Source: SIAQ01 sp963767835
Lineage (GTDB): Bacteria > Planctomycetota > Planctomycetia > Gemmatales > Gemmataceae
Direction: 5' to 3'
DNA length: 64,000 bases
Assembly (NCBI GenBank): GCA_963767835.1
Contig: CAVYFY010000023.1
Coordinates: 62,001-126,000, forward strand
In this document: positions 40,128-50,263 of the stretch, piece by piece
Numbering within the stretch: position 1 is the stretch's first letter
Layout of the letters: every line of letters begins with the position of its first letter
The notes under the pieces: model-generated
Told to the model about the DNA's origin: nothing
Database searches by the model: none
The model's input: the letters and a program-made list of their open reading frames with translations, nothing else
Program-made: the position numbers and the translations under genes

Positions 40128-40167
40128 TCGTGGTTTCCTTCTTGACGCCCGCACCGCTCCACGCGTG

Positions 40168-40722
40168 TCAATTCACGATCGGCTCCGACGAGCAGCTCAG
40201 GGCGCCGGCCTTCGTGCGAATCGGGTCTTTGCCCATGGCAACCGATTGATCGAACACACTCAATAGCTTTTCCTTGTCGAACATCATCTCCTCGCGGGAC
40301 AGCCCCGTCAGGTCGAACATCGACGTCAATTCAATCGCGTCGCACGGGCAAGCCTGCTCGCACATGCCGCAGTAGATGCAGCGCAACTCATCGATGACGA
40401 ACATCTCCGGATATTTCTCGCGGTCCGGCCATGGCGACGGGGCGGCCACGATGTCGATGCAATGGGCCGGACACGCCGTCGAGCACATGTAGCAAGCCAC
40501 GCACTTGACCCGGCCGTCAGCGTCGCGGTTGAGCCGATGCAGCCCGCGATAGTTGGCCGGCAGGTCGGGTCGTTGCTCCGGAAACTGCTGCGTCACCTTC
40601 GGCTGGAACATGTGCTTGATCGTAGTGCCGAGTCCGCCCGCGATGGCCGGGAAATAGAGCCGATCCAAGAGGCCCATCTTGGGGGGCTTGACCCAGCGAA
40701 TTTCCGATTCGGCGATTGGCAT
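40168..40722 (-). CDS. nuoI: NADH-quinone oxidoreductase subunit I
   Basis: 184 residues. Two 4Fe-4S motifs: CVACYMCSTACPAHCIDI and CIYCGMCEQACPCDAIELTS, forming clusters N6a and N6b that carry electrons from NuoG towards NuoB. An amphipathic N-terminus (KPPKMGLLDRLYFPAIAGGL) is typical for membrane association. Start at 40722 chosen because of the AGGAGATTTC site; the longer frame overlaps nuoH in another frame. Confidence 0.96.
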   Translation of the reverse strand: MPIAESEIRWVKPPKMGLLDRLYFPAIAGGLGTTIKHMFQPKVTQQFPEQRPDLPANYRGLHRLNRDADGRVKCVACYMCSTACPAHCIDIVAAPSPWPDREKYPEMFVIDELRCIYCGMCEQACPCDAIELTSMFDLTGLSREEMMFDKEKLLSVFDQSVAMGKDPIRTKAGALSCSSEPIVN

Positions 40723-40746
40723 TGAAATCTCCTCTGTTTGCCGCTG

Positions 40747-40787
40747 GCGGCCTAGCGCCGCGTGGCGCCAGGCGAGCGCTAAGCCGC
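40747..40787. repeat. Palindrome in the nuoH-nuoI gap
   Basis: GCGGCCTAGCGC (40747-40758) and GCGCTAAGCCGC (40776-40787) pair at 11 of 12 positions around a GGCGCC core. Read either way it contains the TAGCG word shared with the palindromes at 45741 and 47179. Confidence 0.7.
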
Positions 40788-40793
40788 AACCCC

Positions 40794-41925
40794 TCATAGC
40801 GCCGCGGGCTTGCGCACGGGCGTCGGCGGCTGGATCGCGATCAAACCCGCCGCCAACACGATCGCCGCCGACACGCATGGCAGAATCCACCACAATTGAT
40901 GAGGCAGAAATTCTTTCACGATCATCACCGCGACCAAGTTCGCCAGGGCCATCGGGATGAACACCTTCCATGCCAGCGACATCAATTGGTCATAGCGAAA
41001 CCGCGGGATCGTCCAGCGGACCAGCATGTAAAAAATAATGAACAGCGACATCTTCACCACGAATACGAGCAACGTCAAAATCCACGGCGAGTCCTTTTCC
41101 GCGATATACGGGAAAATGCCAGCCGCCGAAGAAGAGGATCACCATCAGGAAGCTGGTCGTCACCATGTGCGTGTATTCGCCCAGGAAAAAGAACGCCAGC
41201 TTCATGCCGTTGTACTCGGTGTGATAGCCACCCACCAGTTCCTGCTCCGTCTCAGGCAAATCGAACGGCAATCGATTGCACTCGGCAAATGCGCTCACCA
41301 TGAACAAGAGGAACGCCAATGGCTGCGTCCAGATGTTCCACGAACTGAGGCCGTCCGCTTGATGCCAGATGATCCGCTCGAGGTTGAGCGAGCCGGAGAT
41401 CAGGACGACGCCGATGATCGACAGGCCGAGCGGGATTTCGTAGCTGATGATCTGAGCGCTGGAGCGCAGGCCGCCCAGCAAGCTGTATTTATTGTTCGAT
41501 GCCCAGCCCCCCAGGATGATGCCGTAAACCGTCAGGCTCGACACGGCGAAGATGAACAGGATGCCGATATCGATGTTCTTGGCGATGATGAATTGATAGT
41601 GCGTCATGTAGTCGGCGGTATCAGCGGGGTTGCCGGTCGGGCCGAACGGGACGACCGCGAACGACAGCATGGCGGCGACCAGGCCGATGGAAGGGGCGAC
41701 GATGAACAACACGCGATCGGCGTAATTCGGAACGAATTCTTCCTTCATGATGAACTTGAGGCCGTCGGCAAGGACTTGCAACAGGCCCATCGGCCCGACG
41801 CGATTGGGGCCATAGCGATTCTGCATGAAGGCGCAGATTTTGCGCTCGACGTAAACCAGTCCGCCGGCGAGCCCTTGCAAGGCGCAGAAAACAGCGACGA
41901 TCGTGATGATGGTGGATAAATTCAT
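40794..41925 (-). CDS. nuoH: NADH-quinone oxidoreductase subunit H (one-base frameshift)
   Basis: About 376 residues after removal of one extra T near 41113 (TGGCATTTTCCC; the family has WHFPY). Membrane subunit at the quinone site: KICAFMQNRYGPNRVGPMGL, ADGLKFIMKEEFVPNYADR, GWASNNKYSLLGGLRSSAQ, FDLPETEQELVGGYHTEYNG; after the break SPWILTLLVFVVKM, RWTIPRFRYDQLMSLAWKVF. Start overlaps the nuoG stop by four bases. The extra T in a T-run points to an assembly indel. Confidence 0.92.
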
Positions 41926-43608
41926 TTTGCATTCGAGCCCAATTTCACGCCATGATCGCCGATCTCGCCCGCCAGCGGAGCGAAGAACGGAATCTCGCTC
42001 GCCAATTCCTGCCGGATTGCCGACGCCTGGATCAAGCCGCGCCGCTCCAGGAGATAAAGGAAAATCTGCCCGTCGGTTCGGCCCAGCGTCCCCGGCCGGA
42101 CCGCCCAGTGAATCTGCTGCGCCAGGCCGGCGTGGTTGACGAAGCAGCCATCCTTTTCCGCGAAGCTCGCCGACGGCATCACGAATCGAGCAGCCGCTGC
42201 GATCGGCGACAGCGCGAGATCTTGCACGATCAATAACGGGACTTTCGCCAGCGTCTCAACGACTTTCGCATCGGTCCACGGCTTCAAGCGCGGCGGATAG
42301 CCGGCGGTCAGGTAAAGCGCCTTGAGATCGCCGGCGTCGGCCAAAAGGCGGTCGAAGCCGAGCAACTCGCCCTGGAAATGCTTGAGCACTTCCTCGACGC
42401 CGCGGCGGTTAGGGCATTTCTCGGCGCGGATCGTGAACTTGACCGGGCCGATCGGCTTGCCCTTGCGATCCTGCGGGAAATGCTCGTCGGCGCCGACCGT
42501 CGGGATCCAGCCGAGATACAGCTTCGCCTCGGCCGACAGCCCCTTGATGAATTTCGCTAACAAGTACGCTTCCTCGACGGTGAGCATCGGCGAAATCGCG
42601 GCGGCGATTGCGCTGCCAGCCTTATTCAGCTCGCCGCGCAAGAGCTGGATCGCCGATTCCCATGCGGTGGGGACGTGGGGCAGGCTTTCCAGCCTGCCGG
42701 AAGCGCCCGCCGGCGCTTCGGCAGACAGGAATGTCTGCCCCACCAGTGGCTGCTGCAAGCGATCCTTGCCGTTGACGTAGGCGTAATCGAAACGGCCCTC
42801 GTCGCAGATGAAATAGCCTTGCGCTTGCGGATTCTCGCGCGGGCGAATGCGGTAGACGATGTCCTTGTTGTGATCGACATCGATGCTGCAACCCGTCGAG
42901 CAGCCGGCGCACACGCTCGCTTGCGATTTCAAAAACCAGACCCGCTGCTTGTAGAGGAAGTCCTTGTTCGCCAGCGCCTCCGACCGGGCAGAGATCGACG
43001 ACGTTGCCCGCCAGCTTGTTGTTGACCGGATCGCCGGGGAAGATGTCGATTTCGCTGTGGTGCCCGCGATTGACGACTTCCAATTCGGCGCTGCCGGCGA
43101 TCTCGCGGGTGAAGCGGACACAGCGCGAGCACATGATGCAGCGGTCGGTGAAGAGCGAAATATGCTCGCCGATGTCGGGTTTGTTAGGCGGCGTGTTCTT
43201 CGGGTCGATCATTCGGCTCGTCGCATGGCCATAGCGGTAGCTGAAATCCTGCAGCATGCATTCGCCGGCCTTGTCGCAGACGGGGCAATCGAGCGGATGG
43301 TTGAGCAAGATGCCTTCGAGCGTTTGGGCTTGCGCGGCCTTGGCTTTGGCGCTATTGGTGATGCAGACGGTGCCGTCCTTGGCCGGCGTTTGGCAGGCGG
43401 GCACGACGCGCGGCTGCATCGTCACCGTGCCGTCGGGCTTCTTCTCGCCCGCCTCCACCAGGCACATGCGGCAGCTGGCGACCACCGTGAGCGCCGGATG
43501 CCAGCAATAGCGCGGGATGAACACGCCGGCTTTCTGCGCCGCCTGGATCAGGTTCAGCCGCTCGTTGCCGATGTCCACCGCGGTGTCGTTGATATAGATG
43601 ACAGCCAT
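41922..43608 (-). CDS. nuoG: NADH-quinone oxidoreductase subunit G (one-base frameshift, repeat insert)
   Basis: About 562 residues after removal of one extra G near 42977 (VDLCPVG-ALANKDF). Iron-sulfur subunit: 2Fe-2S motif CWHPALTVVASCRMC ... VVPAC, CPVCDKAGECMLQDFSYRYG, CIMCSRCVRFTREIAG and CAGCSTGCSIDVDHN for the 4Fe-4S clusters. The molybdopterin-oxidoreductase-like C-terminal half is short and degenerate, as in compact NuoG proteins. Residues about 288-311 (GQTFLSAEAPAGASGRLESL) are encoded by an in-frame cloverleaf repeat. Start at 43608. It follows two non-nuo genes. Confidence 0.9.
42675..42743. repeat. Cloverleaf palindromic element inserted in frame in nuoG
   Basis: An outer stem (GTGGGGCAG 42675-42683 with CTGCCCCAC 42735-42743) encloses three hairpins: GCAGGCTTTCCAGCCTGC, GAAGCGCC/GGCGCTTC and GCAGACAGGAATGTCTGC. 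It replaces nothing recognisable: the flanking NuoG text (RLQQPLV ... WESAIQLL) joins as in relatives. Confidence 0.88.
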
Positions 43609-43651
43609 GCCAGGTTGTACCACTTCCTTATTGAATTGAACGAGTCGGGCG

Positions 43652-44833
43652 TTACTTCTTCCGGTCGGGAAAATTCCTCTGGAACGCCGCGCCATCGCCG
43701 GGAAAGGCCAGGCCGTTCGCGTTCATCATCACGTGGAGCTTCGTCTTCGAATCGGGTGTGCCGTGCGCGACGATTACTGCATTCGCGTCTCTAAAGTCGG
43801 CGTCCGGATTGACGCGGATTTTGCCTGCCTCGATCGCTTTCCAGATTTCGTTCGGTTGGTTTTCCTTGAGGTAGCTGATGAAGTCCGCGTAGCTGCGGCT
43901 GCCCGGCGGATTTTTGGCATACTTCCCTTGGAACGCCCTCCCGACGGCCTCGATTGAGGCGGGCGGCGGGAAACTGATGATCCTCAAATATTCAAGGCGA
44001 TCCTGCGGCGCCGCGCTGTCTTTATCGGCCATGTATTGCGGCCGGGCATATTCCCAGACGCGGTTCCAGACGAATTTCAATTCCTGAAGGCGGAGCGCGC
44101 CATCGTATACCTCTTGCGCCATTAAAACGGGAGGCTGCTTAAAGTTGGGCGGGTCGGGAAACTGGCCGTATTGAAAGACGGGAAATCCTTGCTTGCCTTG
44201 AGGGGTTTTATGCCTGCACACGATGTCATTGGCGTTTGCATCCGAATAGAAGAACGTCACCTCCATCGCTCCGGCAGCCATTTGCTCGTAGATCGAGTAT
44301 TTCTCCTTGCGTCGCAGGTAGGACAGAAATCGGCCTCGCGTTTGCGACTCGTCTCCCCGGGGTCCGGCATCACCGCTGTCGCGCTGCCCGCGGAAAATCA
44401 GAAACAGTTTCCGCAATTCCTCCGTATCATCAAGCCGCTGCTCATCCTCCTCCGTCTTTTTGGAGTCCTCAATGTCTTTCTGTAATTTTTGCTGTGCTTT
44501 TTGGAAAGCCTCGCCCTGGACGATTGGCCACATGACTTGAACGTTGTAGTCGTAAAACTCGGGCGGATATTTGACGAGGGGAATTCCTTTCTTGGTCGTC
44601 TTCGCATGGTCAAGCTTGTTAGGGTCCACCTCAAGCTTTTTGGGCGGCTTGAGACGGTTACCCATTTCCTCCATCGATACGGGATCGCTCGAGCCTTTCA
44701 GATTGCCGCTGTAAAGATAGTCCTTTTCCGACGGCACCAGGATCGGATCCTTCTTCCCGCCGCCGGAGCGCCGGCAGCCTTCGCCCGCCAGGACGGCGGT
44801 CAGCATCATTACGATCAGCAGCTTGCGATTCAT
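43652..44833 (-). CDS. Uncharacterised lipoprotein inserted in the nuo operon
   Basis: 393 residues. Signal peptide with lipobox (IVMMLTAVLAGEGC, Cys20). The mature protein is hydrophilic with a Lys/Glu/Gln-rich helical stretch (about 105-150; EAFQKAQQKLQKDIEDSKKT). Other landmarks are YEQMAAGAMEVTFFYSDANA, IVCRHKTPQGKQGFPV and the C-terminal NAVIVAHGTPDSKTKLHVMM. I recognise no family. It lies 28 bp after the zinc-ribbon gene and 43 bp before nuoG. A shared transcript with nuo is likely; a role in complex I is unproven. Planctomycetes often carry DUF1559-linked proteins ending with a similar VIVAHGT-type segment. Confidence 0.8.
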   Translation of the reverse strand: MNRKLLIVMMLTAVLAGEGCRRSGGGKKDPILVPSEKDYLYSGNLKGSSDPVSMEEMGNRLKPPKKLEVDPNKLDHAKTTKKGIPLVKYPPEFYDYNVQVMWPIVQGEAFQKAQQKLQKDIEDSKKTEEDEQRLDDTEELRKLFLIFRGQRDSGDAGPRGDESQTRGRFLSYLRRKEKYSIYEQMAAGAMEVTFFYSDANANDIVCRHKTPQGKQGFPVFQYGQFPDPPNFKQPPVLMAQEVYDGALRLQELKFVWNRVWEYARPQYMADKDSAAPQDRLEYLRIISFPPPASIEAVGRAFQGKYAKNPPGSRSYADFISYLKENQPNEIWKAIEAGKIRVNPDADFRDANAVIVAHGTPDSKTKLHVMMNANGLAFPGDGAAFQRNFPDRKK

Positions 44834-44861
44834 GGTGTTGCTCTCACGGCGATTCGACGCC

Positions 44862-45722
44862 TTACTTCCCCAGGGCGGCCTTCCAATCGGCTTCCGACAC
44901 GTGGTCCACGCTGCAGTCCCCGCGGACGCAAAGGTAGCCCTGCCCTTCGTATTTGTCGTGTTCGTAGGCAATGATGCTACTGCTCGACAACGGCTCGGCC
45001 TTCATGTTGACGACGTAAAAACCATCTCGCACGGAATCGCGGATCGGCCCGAATGTCTTGATGTACTCAAGAAAAGCGTCCTGAGTGCGGGCATTGAGCT
45101 TGTATTCGATGGCGAACTGATTGAACGCCTTGCCGATCTGACCGAGCTCGTTCTTGCGCTCGGTGACGTAGCCGGCGGCGCGGATGCCGCCGATGAAGCC
45201 GCCCTTCTTCGCGGGATTGCCGTCCTCAATTTTCGGGATGACGCGAACGGGGCCGTTGTCGCCTTGGGGCGGGGGTTGGTTCTGGTTCTTGGGCTTCTTT
45301 TTTGCTTCCACGTCCCGGGCGGCGATTATGGCCTGCTTGTCTTCCTTGTCCTTCCGGTCCGGTTTGTCCCGGAGCAGGATAAACGCCGACACGCCGCCGA
45401 CCACAAGTAGCACCACGACAGCGGCCGCCGCCCCGCCGATGAGCAGCATGCTGGGGCCTTGCTTGCTCTTTTTCTTCTTTTTCTTCGCGGGCCGATCCTC
45501 ATCATCTTCAACGGGCGCGGACGCCTTGCTCGCTTTCAGCCTGGGCTGATCCTGGATCGCCGCTTCTTCCACATCATTGGCTTCGGCGAGCGATTTCGCC
45601 TTGCCGGCGGCCGGGATGCTGAGCACCTTCGCGCACGCTTTGCAGCGGACCTTCTTGCCGCGCATGGCGTCGCTGAGCGCCAACGCGCTTTGACAACCCG
45701 GACAGGTGATGCGAATTGTCAT
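44862..45722 (-). CDS. MJ0042-type zinc-ribbon membrane protein inserted in the nuo operon
   Basis: 286 residues. Residues 1-37 are a zinc ribbon (Cys8, Cys11, Cys27, Cys30: ITCPGCQSALALSDAM, VRCKACAKVL). An acidic/basic low-complexity linker ends in KKKKKKSKQGPS, then one membrane helix (MLLIGGAAAAVVVLLVVGGV, about 95-118). The extracytoplasmic part has KNELGQIGKAFNQFAIEYKL and a C-terminal IIAYEHDKYEGQGYLCVRGD with DHVSEADWKAAL, reminiscent of DUF1559-type tails. Between nuoF (68-bp gap with a perfect palindrome) and the lipoprotein gene. Same N-terminal architecture as the 1113-aa protein at 7115. Confidence 0.82.
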   Translation of the reverse strand: MTIRITCPGCQSALALSDAMRGKKVRCKACAKVLSIPAAGKAKSLAEANDVEEAAIQDQPRLKASKASAPVEDDEDRPAKKKKKKSKQGPSMLLIGGAAAAVVVLLVVGGVSAFILLRDKPDRKDKEDKQAIIAARDVEAKKKPKNQNQPPPQGDNGPVRVIPKIEDGNPAKKGGFIGGIRAAGYVTERKNELGQIGKAFNQFAIEYKLNARTQDAFLEYIKTFGPIRDSVRDGFYVVNMKAEPLSSSSIIAYEHDKYEGQGYLCVRGDCSVDHVSEADWKAALGK

Positions 45723-45740
45723 GGTAAACTCCGCATGCCC

Positions 45741-45778
45741 CGTTTAGCGTTCGCATGGCGCCATGCGAACGCTAAACG
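45741..45778. repeat. Perfect 38-bp palindrome after nuoF
   Basis: CGTTTAGCGTTCGCATGGC (45741-45759) and its exact complement (45760-45778) with no loop. It fills the gap between nuoF and the zinc-ribbon gene. Confidence 0.92.
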
Positions 45779-45790
45779 AAGGCAATCTGA

Positions 45791-47167
<1,377 letters not shown>

Positions 47168-47178
47168 TGCAATTTCCC

Positions 47179-47232
47179 CGTTTAGCGTTCGCAGGATGCC
47201 GCGGCTGCGTGGCCTTGCGCAAACGCTAAACG
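47179..47232. repeat. Palindrome in the nuoE-nuoF gap
   Basis: CGTTTAGCGTT at 47179-47189 pairs with AACGCTAAACG at 47222-47232; the interior is GC-rich and partly self-complementary. Arm sequence equals that of 45741-45778. Confidence 0.85.
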
Positions 47233-47239
47233 TAAACGA

Positions 47240-47716
47240 TCACGATAACTCCGCAATCAGCGCGTCCACTTTCTCCGCCGTCAGGCAGTGCCGATGCTCG
47301 TCGTTGACCATTACCGCCGGCGCTCCTTCGCATGCCCCTAAACACTCCGCGAATTCGAGCGTGATCTTGCCGTCTTTCGTTGTGCCGCCGGGTTCGACGT
47401 GCAGCTTTTCGCAAAAGGTCTCCAGCAGTTCCTCGCCGCCGCGCAGGCCGCACGCCAGGCTTCGGCACACCCAGAGCCTGGTCTTGCCGAGCGGAGCGTT
47501 TTCCTCGCGGAAGAACTGGTAGAACGTCATCGTATCGTGCACCTGCGCCGGACTGAGATCGAGCATGTCGGCAATCTCGCGAATCGCCTCATGCGAGACG
47601 CAGCGCATGGCGTCATGAACGATATGCAACGCCGGTAACGTCACCGCCTGATTGGACGGATAGCGCGGGATGTACGCCAGGATCTGTTGCCGGAGTTCTT
47701 CGGATAAGTACGCCAT
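47240..47716 (-). CDS. nuoE: NADH-quinone oxidoreductase subunit E
   Basis: 158 residues. Thioredoxin-like 2Fe-2S (N1a) subunit. Cluster ligands: VCRSLACGLRGGEELLE (Cys pair spaced by four) and FAECLGACEGAPAVMVND. N-terminal helical domain YPSNQAVTLPALHIVHDAMR and VHDTMTFYQFF are typical. Start at 47716 (MAYLSEELRQQ). Between nuoD and nuoF; hairpins occupy both gaps. Confidence 0.95.
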   Translation of the reverse strand: MAYLSEELRQQILAYIPRYPSNQAVTLPALHIVHDAMRCVSHEAIREIADMLDLSPAQVHDTMTFYQFFREENAPLGKTRLWVCRSLACGLRGGEELLETFCEKLHVEPGGTTKDGKITLEFAECLGACEGAPAVMVNDEHRHCLTAEKVDALIAELS

Positions 47717-47731
47717 ATTGCCTGCCCGAAC

Positions 47732-47759
47732 CCCCAGGAACGCTGCGCTTATCCTGGGG
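47732..47759. repeat. Hairpin in the nuoD-nuoE gap
   Basis: CCCCAGGA (47732-47739) pairs with TCCTGGGG (47752-47759) around ACGCTGCGCTTA. The inner TGCGCTTA word recurs in the nuoB-nuoC-nuoD repeats. Confidence 0.75.
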
Positions 47760-47766
47760 CTTGCGT

Positions 47767-48987
47767 TTAACGATCCAACTCCGCCGCGATGATATTCAAG
47801 CTCCCCAATACCGCCACCACGTCGCTGAGCTGGTGCCCCTCGATCAAATACGGAAACACCGCGAAGTGGATATACGACGGTGGGCGAGTGCGGGCGCGAT
47901 ACGCCGAGCCGGTGCCGTCGCTGACGATGTAAAAACCCAATTCGCCGTTGGGCGATTCGACCGCGCCGTAAACCTCATCAACCGGCGGCGTCCATTGGCG
48001 GTTCGGCATCACCAGCTCGAATTGCTGGATCATGCTCTCGATCGAGCGATACACCGCGTGCTGATCCGGGAACACCGCCTTGCTTTCGACATCCACATTC
48101 ACCGGCCCGGCCGGCAGGTTCTCGATGGCCGCGTCCACGATCTTCAAGCTCTCCAGCATCTCCTCCATGCGCACGAGGTAGCGGGCATAGCAATCGCCGT
48201 CCTCCATGCACACGACCTTGAACGCGCTTTGCAGATCGGGATACGCCAACTTCGGTTCATCCTTGCGCAGGTCGCGCACCACGCCGGAGGCCCGCGCGAC
48301 CGGGCCGGTGCAGCCCAGGTCGATCGCCATCTCTTTCGACAAGACGCCGATGCCCTGCGTGCGCTCGATGAAAATGCGATTGCGATTCAAGAGCCGGCAC
48401 ATGTCGGCGTGTGTCTTCGGAAAATCCTTGACGAAGGCCCGCACCTTGCGAACGAAGTCGTCTTTGACATCGAACAAGAGCCCGCCGACGCGCGTGTAGC
48501 TCGGATGAAAGCGCTGGCCGGAAATCGTCTCGAAGATGTCGTAGAGGATTTCGCGCTGATAGAAGCCGTAGAGGAACGCGGTGAAGGCACCCAGATCGAG
48601 CGCCGCCGCCCCGGTGCACAGCAAGTGATCGCTGATTCGGCTCAACTCGGCCAGGATCGTGCGGATGTATTTGCACCGCGGCGTCAATTCGATGCCCATC
48701 AGCTCTTCGACCACGTGATGCCAGGCAATCTCGTTGTTGATCGGCGAGATGTAATTCATGCGATCAACGATGGTGACGTATTGGTTGAAGTCGAGATCCT
48801 CGCCGAGCTTCTCGAATCCCGAGTGCAGATAGCCGATATCGGGGACCGCCTTGATGACGGTTTCGCCGTCGAGGGTGAGGACGAGGCGCAGGGTGGTGTG
48901 CGTGGCGGGATGCTGCGGACCGAAATTGAGGGTCCATAGGTAATCCTGTTCAGCGCCGTCCACGGTTTGCAACGCTTCCAGAGGCAT
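47767..48987 (-). CDS. nuoD: NADH-quinone oxidoreductase subunit D
   Basis: 406 residues. Hydrogenase-large-subunit-like quinone-site subunit. Motifs: LNFGPQHPATHTTLRLVLTL, IGYLHSGFEKLGEDLDFNQY, YISPINNEIAWHH, GQRFHPSYTRVGGLLFDVK, and the C-terminal YIHFAVFPYLIEGHQLSDVV with AVLGSLNIIAAELDR. Start at 48987 (MPLEALQTVDGAEQD); the codons upstream come from a palindromic repeat. Separate from nuoC, not fused. Confidence 0.96.
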   Translation of the reverse strand: MPLEALQTVDGAEQDYLWTLNFGPQHPATHTTLRLVLTLDGETVIKAVPDIGYLHSGFEKLGEDLDFNQYVTIVDRMNYISPINNEIAWHHVVEELMGIELTPRCKYIRTILAELSRISDHLLCTGAAALDLGAFTAFLYGFYQREILYDIFETISGQRFHPSYTRVGGLLFDVKDDFVRKVRAFVKDFPKTHADMCRLLNRNRIFIERTQGIGVLSKEMAIDLGCTGPVARASGVVRDLRKDEPKLAYPDLQSAFKVVCMEDGDCYARYLVRMEEMLESLKIVDAAIENLPAGPVNVDVESKAVFPDQHAVYRSIESMIQQFELVMPNRQWTPPVDEVYGAVESPNGELGFYIVSDGTGSAYRARTRPPSYIHFAVFPYLIEGHQLSDVVAVLGSLNIIAAELDR

Positions 48988-48997
48988 ATTTTTCCAG

Positions 48998-49083
48998 CAA
49001 GCCCCACCATAAGCGCAGCATTGGTGGGGGTAGTGTTTGCAAAGACGACCCCCACCAATGCTGCGCTTATGGTGGGGCTTGGG
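48998..49083. repeat. Palindromic element between nuoC and nuoD
   Basis: CAAGCCCCACCATAAGCGCA (left) and TGCGCTTATGGTGGGGCTTG (right) are exact complements, extended by GCATTGGTGGGG/CCCCACCAATGC; the loop is GTAGTGTTTGCAAAGACGA. It is near-identical to 49593-49680, with the same loop. Confidence 0.94.
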
Positions 49084-49085
49084 CG

Positions 49086-49583
49086 TCAACTTTCCGCGCG
49101 CGTCAGCACCGGGAAATTGTGCCGCTCTCCCCGGCCACGCAGCGGATAATCCTTCCGCAACGGATAACTCGTGAACGCTTCCGGCATCAGGATGCGGCGC
49201 AAATCGGGATGCCCCGCGAACTCGATGCCGTACATATCGTACACCTCGCGCTCCAGCCAGTCCGCCCCTTTCCACAGCGGAAACGCCGATGGCAGCGTCA
49301 AGTCCGGCTCGTTCAGCCAGGTCTTGACATAAATACGTTCGCCGCTCGCCATGTTGAGCAAGCCGTAGACGACGCCAAAGCGATCGACGGCGTTTGGATA
49401 TTTCAGGTAATCGGCCGCCGTCAATTCGAACAGCATGTCGAAGCCGTGCTCGTTCTTGAGGGATTGCAGGACGGCGAAGAGCTGGGTCGGCTTGGCGACG
49501 ACGCGGCGATTATCGCGGAATTCGCTGGTGGCGATATCGGCGAACTTCGCCTTGATCGCGGTGATGATGGTGTCGAATGGCAT
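49086..49583 (-). CDS. nuoC: NADH-quinone oxidoreductase subunit C
   Basis: 165 residues. 30-kDa-type subunit. Motifs: FDMLFELTAADYLKYPNAVD, FGVVYGLLNMASGERIYVKT, WKGADWLEREVYDMYGIEFA, GHPDLRRILMPEAFTSYPLR, KDYPLRGRGERHNF. Start at 49583 (MPFDTII) chosen over an ATG three codons upstream because GGGATGGGATTT gives a suitable site; the long frame further upstream translates a repeat. Confidence 0.95.
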   Translation of the reverse strand: MPFDTIITAIKAKFADIATSEFRDNRRVVAKPTQLFAVLQSLKNEHGFDMLFELTAADYLKYPNAVDRFGVVYGLLNMASGERIYVKTWLNEPDLTLPSAFPLWKGADWLEREVYDMYGIEFAGHPDLRRILMPEAFTSYPLRKDYPLRGRGERHNFPVLTRAES

Positions 49584-49592
49584 AAATCCCAT

Positions 49593-49680
49593 CCCAAGCC
49601 CCACCATCAGCGCAGCGTTGGTGGGGATAGTGTTTGCAAAGACGACCCCCACCAACGCTGCGCTGATGGTGGGGCTTGGG
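49593..49680. repeat. Palindromic element between nuoB and nuoC
   Basis: CCCAAGCCCCACCATCAGCG (left) pairs with the complementary right end; same loop (TAGTGTTTGCAAAGACGA) as 48998-49083. Two positions in each arm differ from that copy but change together (AT to GC), so the pairing is conserved. Confidence 0.94.
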
Positions 49681-49681
49681 G

Positions 49682-50263
49682 TCAATTCAAGCTGATACGC
49701 TGCGACTTCGTGTAGTCGCCGGGCGCCGTGATCACGTCGGCCGGCAAAGCCGCGTTTTCCAGCGGCCCCATGTGCACCGTGCGCTTGCCGAACTCGCTGC
49801 CCTCCAGCGTGCCCGTTTGCTTGATCTTCGCCTGCAAATCAATGATCGATTGAATCAACTGCTCTGGCCGCGGCGGACAGCCCGGCACGTACATGTCCAC
49901 CGGCATGAAGCGGTCAATTCCCTGCACCACCGCGTAGGTGTCAAACACGCCTCCGCTCGATGCGCACGCCCCCATCGAGATGCACCATTTCGGCTCCGGC
50001 ATCTGCTGCCAAATGCGTTGCAACACCGGCAGCATCTTCATCGCCACCCGCCCCGCGACGATCATCAAATCGCATTGCCGGGGACTGAATCGCATCACTT
50101 CGGCGCCGAAGCGGGCGATGTCGTGCTTGGACGCCCCGGTCGCCATCAACTCGATGCCGCAGCACGCGGTGGCGAACGGCATCGGCCAAAGGCTGTTGGA
50201 GCGCACCCAGTTGGCCAGGGGATCGAGCCGGGCCAGCATGACATCGGGGATCGCTAGCGCCAT
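49682..50263 (-). CDS. nuoB: NADH-quinone oxidoreductase subunit B
   Basis: 193 residues. Carries cluster N2: MPFATACCGIELMA (tandem Cys), ISMGACASSGGVF and YVPGCPPRPEQLI supply the ligands. PRQCDLMIVAGRVAMKMLPV is also typical. The start at 50263 (MALAIPDVMLARLDP) overlaps the nuoA stop by ten bases. C-terminal tail (PADVITAPGDYTKSQRI) is variable. Confidence 0.97.
   Translation of the reverse strand: MALAIPDVMLARLDPLANWVRSNSLWPMPFATACCGIELMATGASKHDIARFGAEVMRFSPRQCDLMIVAGRVAMKMLPVLQRIWQQMPEPKWCISMGACASSGGVFDTYAVVQGIDRFMPVDMYVPGCPPRPEQLIQSIIDLQAKIKQTGTLEGSEFGKRTVHMGPLENAALPADVITAPGDYTKSQRISLN

Noticed and set aside
42622..42960. Alternative C-terminus of NuoG (GAGEQGLPLQAAG...)
   Set aside because: It results from reading through the extra G at about 42977; the conserved NuoG text continues in the frame that ends at 41922.
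48998..49680. CRISPR-like array from the near-identical repeats around nuoC
   Set aside because: Only two copies, each a self-contained palindrome separated by a whole gene; no spacers of regular length and no cas genes.
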